NCBI GenBank assembly: GCA_022925895.1
Contig: JAKSYS010000352.1
Coordinates: 1-62,635, forward strand
Reading direction: 5' to 3'
Length of the DNA stretch: 62,635 nucleotides
Origin: Fragilaria crotonensis
Lineage: Eukaryota; Bacillariophyta; Fragilariophyceae; Fragilariales; Fragilariaceae
Made by a program: the position numbers and the translations under genes. The notes under the pieces are model-generated. The model was not told the origin of the DNA. It saw only the letters and a program-made list of their open reading frames with translations, and did not search any database. Of this stretch, positions 61,048-62,635 are shown piece by piece; positions within the stretch are counted from its first letter, which is position 1, and each line of letters opens with the position of its first letter.

Positions 61048-62097
61048 TCAATAGCTGTCATCGTCTTCGGGCGCAGAGGTTTCGTCGTCATACGAGTAGG
61101 CGTCGTCGTCATCATCATCGTCGCCGGCTTTGGATGATGATTCGTCGTCATCGTCATCATCATCGTCGCCTTTGGATGATGATGATTCGTCGTCGTCGTC
61201 ATCATCATCGTCGCCTTTGGATGATGATTCGTCGTCGTCGTCATCATCATCGCCTGCTGGTTCACTGGTGTCGTCAGTTGGTGCGCTGGTATCGTCACTT
61301 GCTGTGTCATCAGTGGTGACAGGCGGTTCGTCTGAAATAGACGCCATGGTGACCTTGCTAAAGGTGCTAAATTCCGACTCGGATAACAATTGGGCCAGCT
61401 TATCATTGAACCGTGAGATAGCGTCTGCGCTCGCGCTCTGCAGACGGCGGTCCCGCGAAAATAGAAATCTTCTCCTGGCAGCATCGTTCCTCAAAATACT
61501 GGTCCTTCTGAAGCAATTCCTGCAGCGCCCTGTGGTAGAATAGGTGTTGAGCAAAGAGTACCTGATTTGGAGACGACGATAGTTATAATCATCGTCATCG
61601 TCATCTCCCGACGAATGGTCCTCTGAAGATGATTTGCCACTGGATGATGATGCGGAGCAAGCCAACTTTTGACTTTCTAGCTGAACATCATCAAGTTCGA
61701 GGCCTGTTTCAGGTTTGATCTCCTCATTGTAAACGTCTCGAATCGTGTCTTGGAGGAAAGCGATGGCGTCTTCGTTTGATTCATCGAAAACGGCGGTGGG
61801 TCCAGCATAAGAAATAGCAAAGTCTGCCTCAAAAGAACTGAGACACTCATCCGCAGGATCTTCATTAGTCTCGCCCTTATTGAGGCGCCGTCGTCTAAGT
61901 ACATCATGACTTCCAGAGTGATCATCACAACCATAGGATTTCTTGCCACCCTTCTTGCCTCCTCCCTTACCGCCGCCCTTCTTGCCGCCACCCTTCTTGC
62001 CACCACCCTTCTTGCCACCGCCCTTCTTGCCACCTTTTGAGGCGTCGACTGCTGCAAGCAAGCAGTAGCATAAAAAGAGGAAAGGTATGATTTTCAT
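61048..62097 (-). CDS. Secreted protein with Lys/Gly and Asp/Ser repeats
   Basis: The 349-residue protein starts with a signal peptide (1-19). Residues 21-53 are a KKGGG repeat block, strongly positive. Residues about 85-257 are the domain shared with the protein at 55316-56185, including VFDESNEDAI, FLQDTIRDVYN, TGRCRNCFRR and NDAAR. Residues about 281-349 are runs of 7-8 Asp separated by ESSSK or ESSSSK, strongly negative and phosphorylatable. A second Asp run lies at about 165-170. Polycationic and Asp/Ser-rich phosphorylated proteins (silaffins, silacidins) are known from diatom silica, so a wall or silica role is plausible; sequence similarity to them is only compositional. The start is an ATG at 62097. 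Repeat regions may vary in length. Confidence 0.8.
   Translation of the reverse strand: MKIIPFLFLCYCLLAAVDASKGGKKGGGKKGGGKKGGGKKGGGKGGGKKGGKKSYGCDDHSGSHDVLRRRRLNKGETNEDPADECLSSFEADFAISYAGPTAVFDESNEDAIAFLQDTIRDVYNEEIKPETGLELDDVQLESQKLACSASSSSGKSSSEDHSSGDDDDDDYNYRRLQIRYSLLNTYSTTGRCRNCFRRTSILRNDAARRRFLFSRDRRLQSASADAISRFNDKLAQLLSESEFSTFSKVTMASISDEPPVTTDDTASDDTSAPTDDTSEPAGDDDDDDDESSSKGDDDDDDDDESSSSKGDDDDDDDDESSSKAGDDDDDDDAYSYDDETSAPEDDDSY
61130..61256. repeat. Trinucleotide-like repeats encoding Asp/Ser runs
   Basis: On the plus strand, three blocks of TCGTCGTCATCATCATC-type repeats are separated by GCCTTTGGATGATGAT. They code (minus strand) for the poly-Asp and ESSS units. The three units are near copies of each other and suggest recent unit duplication. 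Confidence 0.8.
61935..62035. repeat. Repeats encoding KKGGG units
   Basis: The 15-base unit CTTCTTGCCACCACC and variants repeats at least five times on the plus strand. It encodes the Lys/Gly block after the signal peptide. Confidence 0.85.
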
Positions 62098-62635
62098 CGT
62101 TGGCTGTGAGTTATTATGAATGGGACTTCAAATATGCGCCGTAACGAGAATCGTGGTTTTGCCCGCCAAGAGTTAGTTCATATGCATATCAGACTGGAGG
62201 GTCGTGATTACTCACATGTATACGTACATGAGGAATGGAAATTCTCGCTCTGTGTCATAATCAAATGTATACGGTTTTTCGGCGTTCTGCCTAGCACGAC
62301 ACAAAGAATGTTCGAATCGGTTCGATTGTACCATTTCTACACGTGAACACGGTGAAAATTCAAATATTTCCGTTTTACATATATACTTGCACATAGGCCG
62401 GTGATCCGATTGAGAGCAAGCCGACATCTACGTCACGTGACGTGCCAGTGATTCGTGAGCTTCGCTTGTGGTACCCATGCGGGTCTTGCTTTTACATGTG
62501 GGATTCTCATTTCTGGTGCACCGCTAACGGGAACCCAGGGTCTGGCGGTCATCGGTAATCATGGAATCTCATTACGGGTTTATGACAAATGACAAGTGAC
62601 CCCTCGTATAGTTCATGCGTTGCTGGGAAACAGCA
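62098..62635. other. Window end, nothing recognised
   Basis: Upstream region of the Lys/Gly–Asp/Ser secreted protein, so its promoter is probably within the first few hundred bases. No gene is seen on either strand. Few GTAC motifs occur here. Confidence 0.5.

Noticed and set aside
60990-61319. Plus-strand His/Arg-rich frame over the Asp/Ser repeats
   Set aside because: It is the other-strand reading of GAT/TCA-type repeats that encode Asp and Ser in the real gene on the minus strand.

Overview
The window looks like nuclear chromosomal DNA of a diatom, possibly pennate. The evidence is mixed and no species can be named. Genes are eukaryotic, with short GT-AG introns of 57-201 bases. Two genes encode secretory or plastid-type N-termini ending in an F immediately after the predicted cleavage site. 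One gene carries the 'VREYPMILGDNP' motif that I associate with a large diatom-only protein family. Plastid-lineage phytyl-ester-synthase-like and fucoxanthin-alga-type genes sit beside standard eukaryotic housekeeping genes. Intergenic DNA is full of GTAC-based palindromic motifs (GTACCAGGTAC, GTACTGGAGTAC) that are almost absent from genes.

Left part (1-36.3 kb): a diatom-family nuclear protein (446-1324, two introns); an unknown signal-peptide protein (2171-3148); a P5A (Spf1/ATP13A1) ER ATPase with one reading-frame break (4159-7913); a PH-domain protein (8050-8760, minus); a dead piggyBac-like transposase (9177-10665); the DNA polymerase epsilon catalytic subunit (11173-18323, three exons); an M16 insulysin-like protease (18798-22205, minus); a phytyl-ester-synthase-like hydrolase/acyltransferase (23252-25345, minus); a membrane-anchored SGNH hydrolase (26759-28712, minus); a mitochondrial-type [2Fe-2S] ferredoxin (29430-30065); a calcium/cyclic-nucleotide protein kinase with a mitochondrial-type N-terminus (32333-35115, three exons); and a CRAL-TRIO protein (35255-36286, minus).

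Middle (36377-42964): a 6.6 kb, apparently complete tyrosine-recombinase retrotransposon of the PAT/Ngaro (DIRS-order) type, lying on the minus strand. It has Gag, RT-RNase H and tyrosine-recombinase reading frames and split direct repeats (A1-ORFs-B1-A2-B2) whose copies are identical apart from one 8-base indel. Gag and Pol are in the same frame, separated by one TGA. The B1/A2 junction forms a long imperfect inverted repeat that looks like the recombination site of a circular intermediate. Its 3' end lies 91 bases upstream of the CRAL-TRIO start codon.

Right part (43-62.6 kb): a disordered Pro/Tyr-rich nuclear-type protein (43496-44593), a doubtful small basic protein (46645-47256), an F-box-like protein (47772-48836, minus), a membrane acyl-CoA-binding/ankyrin protein (49347-50459), a P3A plasma-membrane H+-ATPase (50753-53662, minus), and two paralogous secreted proteins (55316-56185 and 61048-62097, both minus). 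The second of these carries a Lys/Gly-repeat N-terminus and an Asp/Ser-repeat C-terminus, like proteins of mineral or cell-wall matrices. Between the two paralogues lie about 4.9 kb with no gene I can support.

The genes do not form a pathway; they are independently transcribed chromosomal genes. The most notable items are the YR retrotransposon with its TGA-separated gag-pol and composite recombination site, and the pair of secreted zwitterionic proteins.
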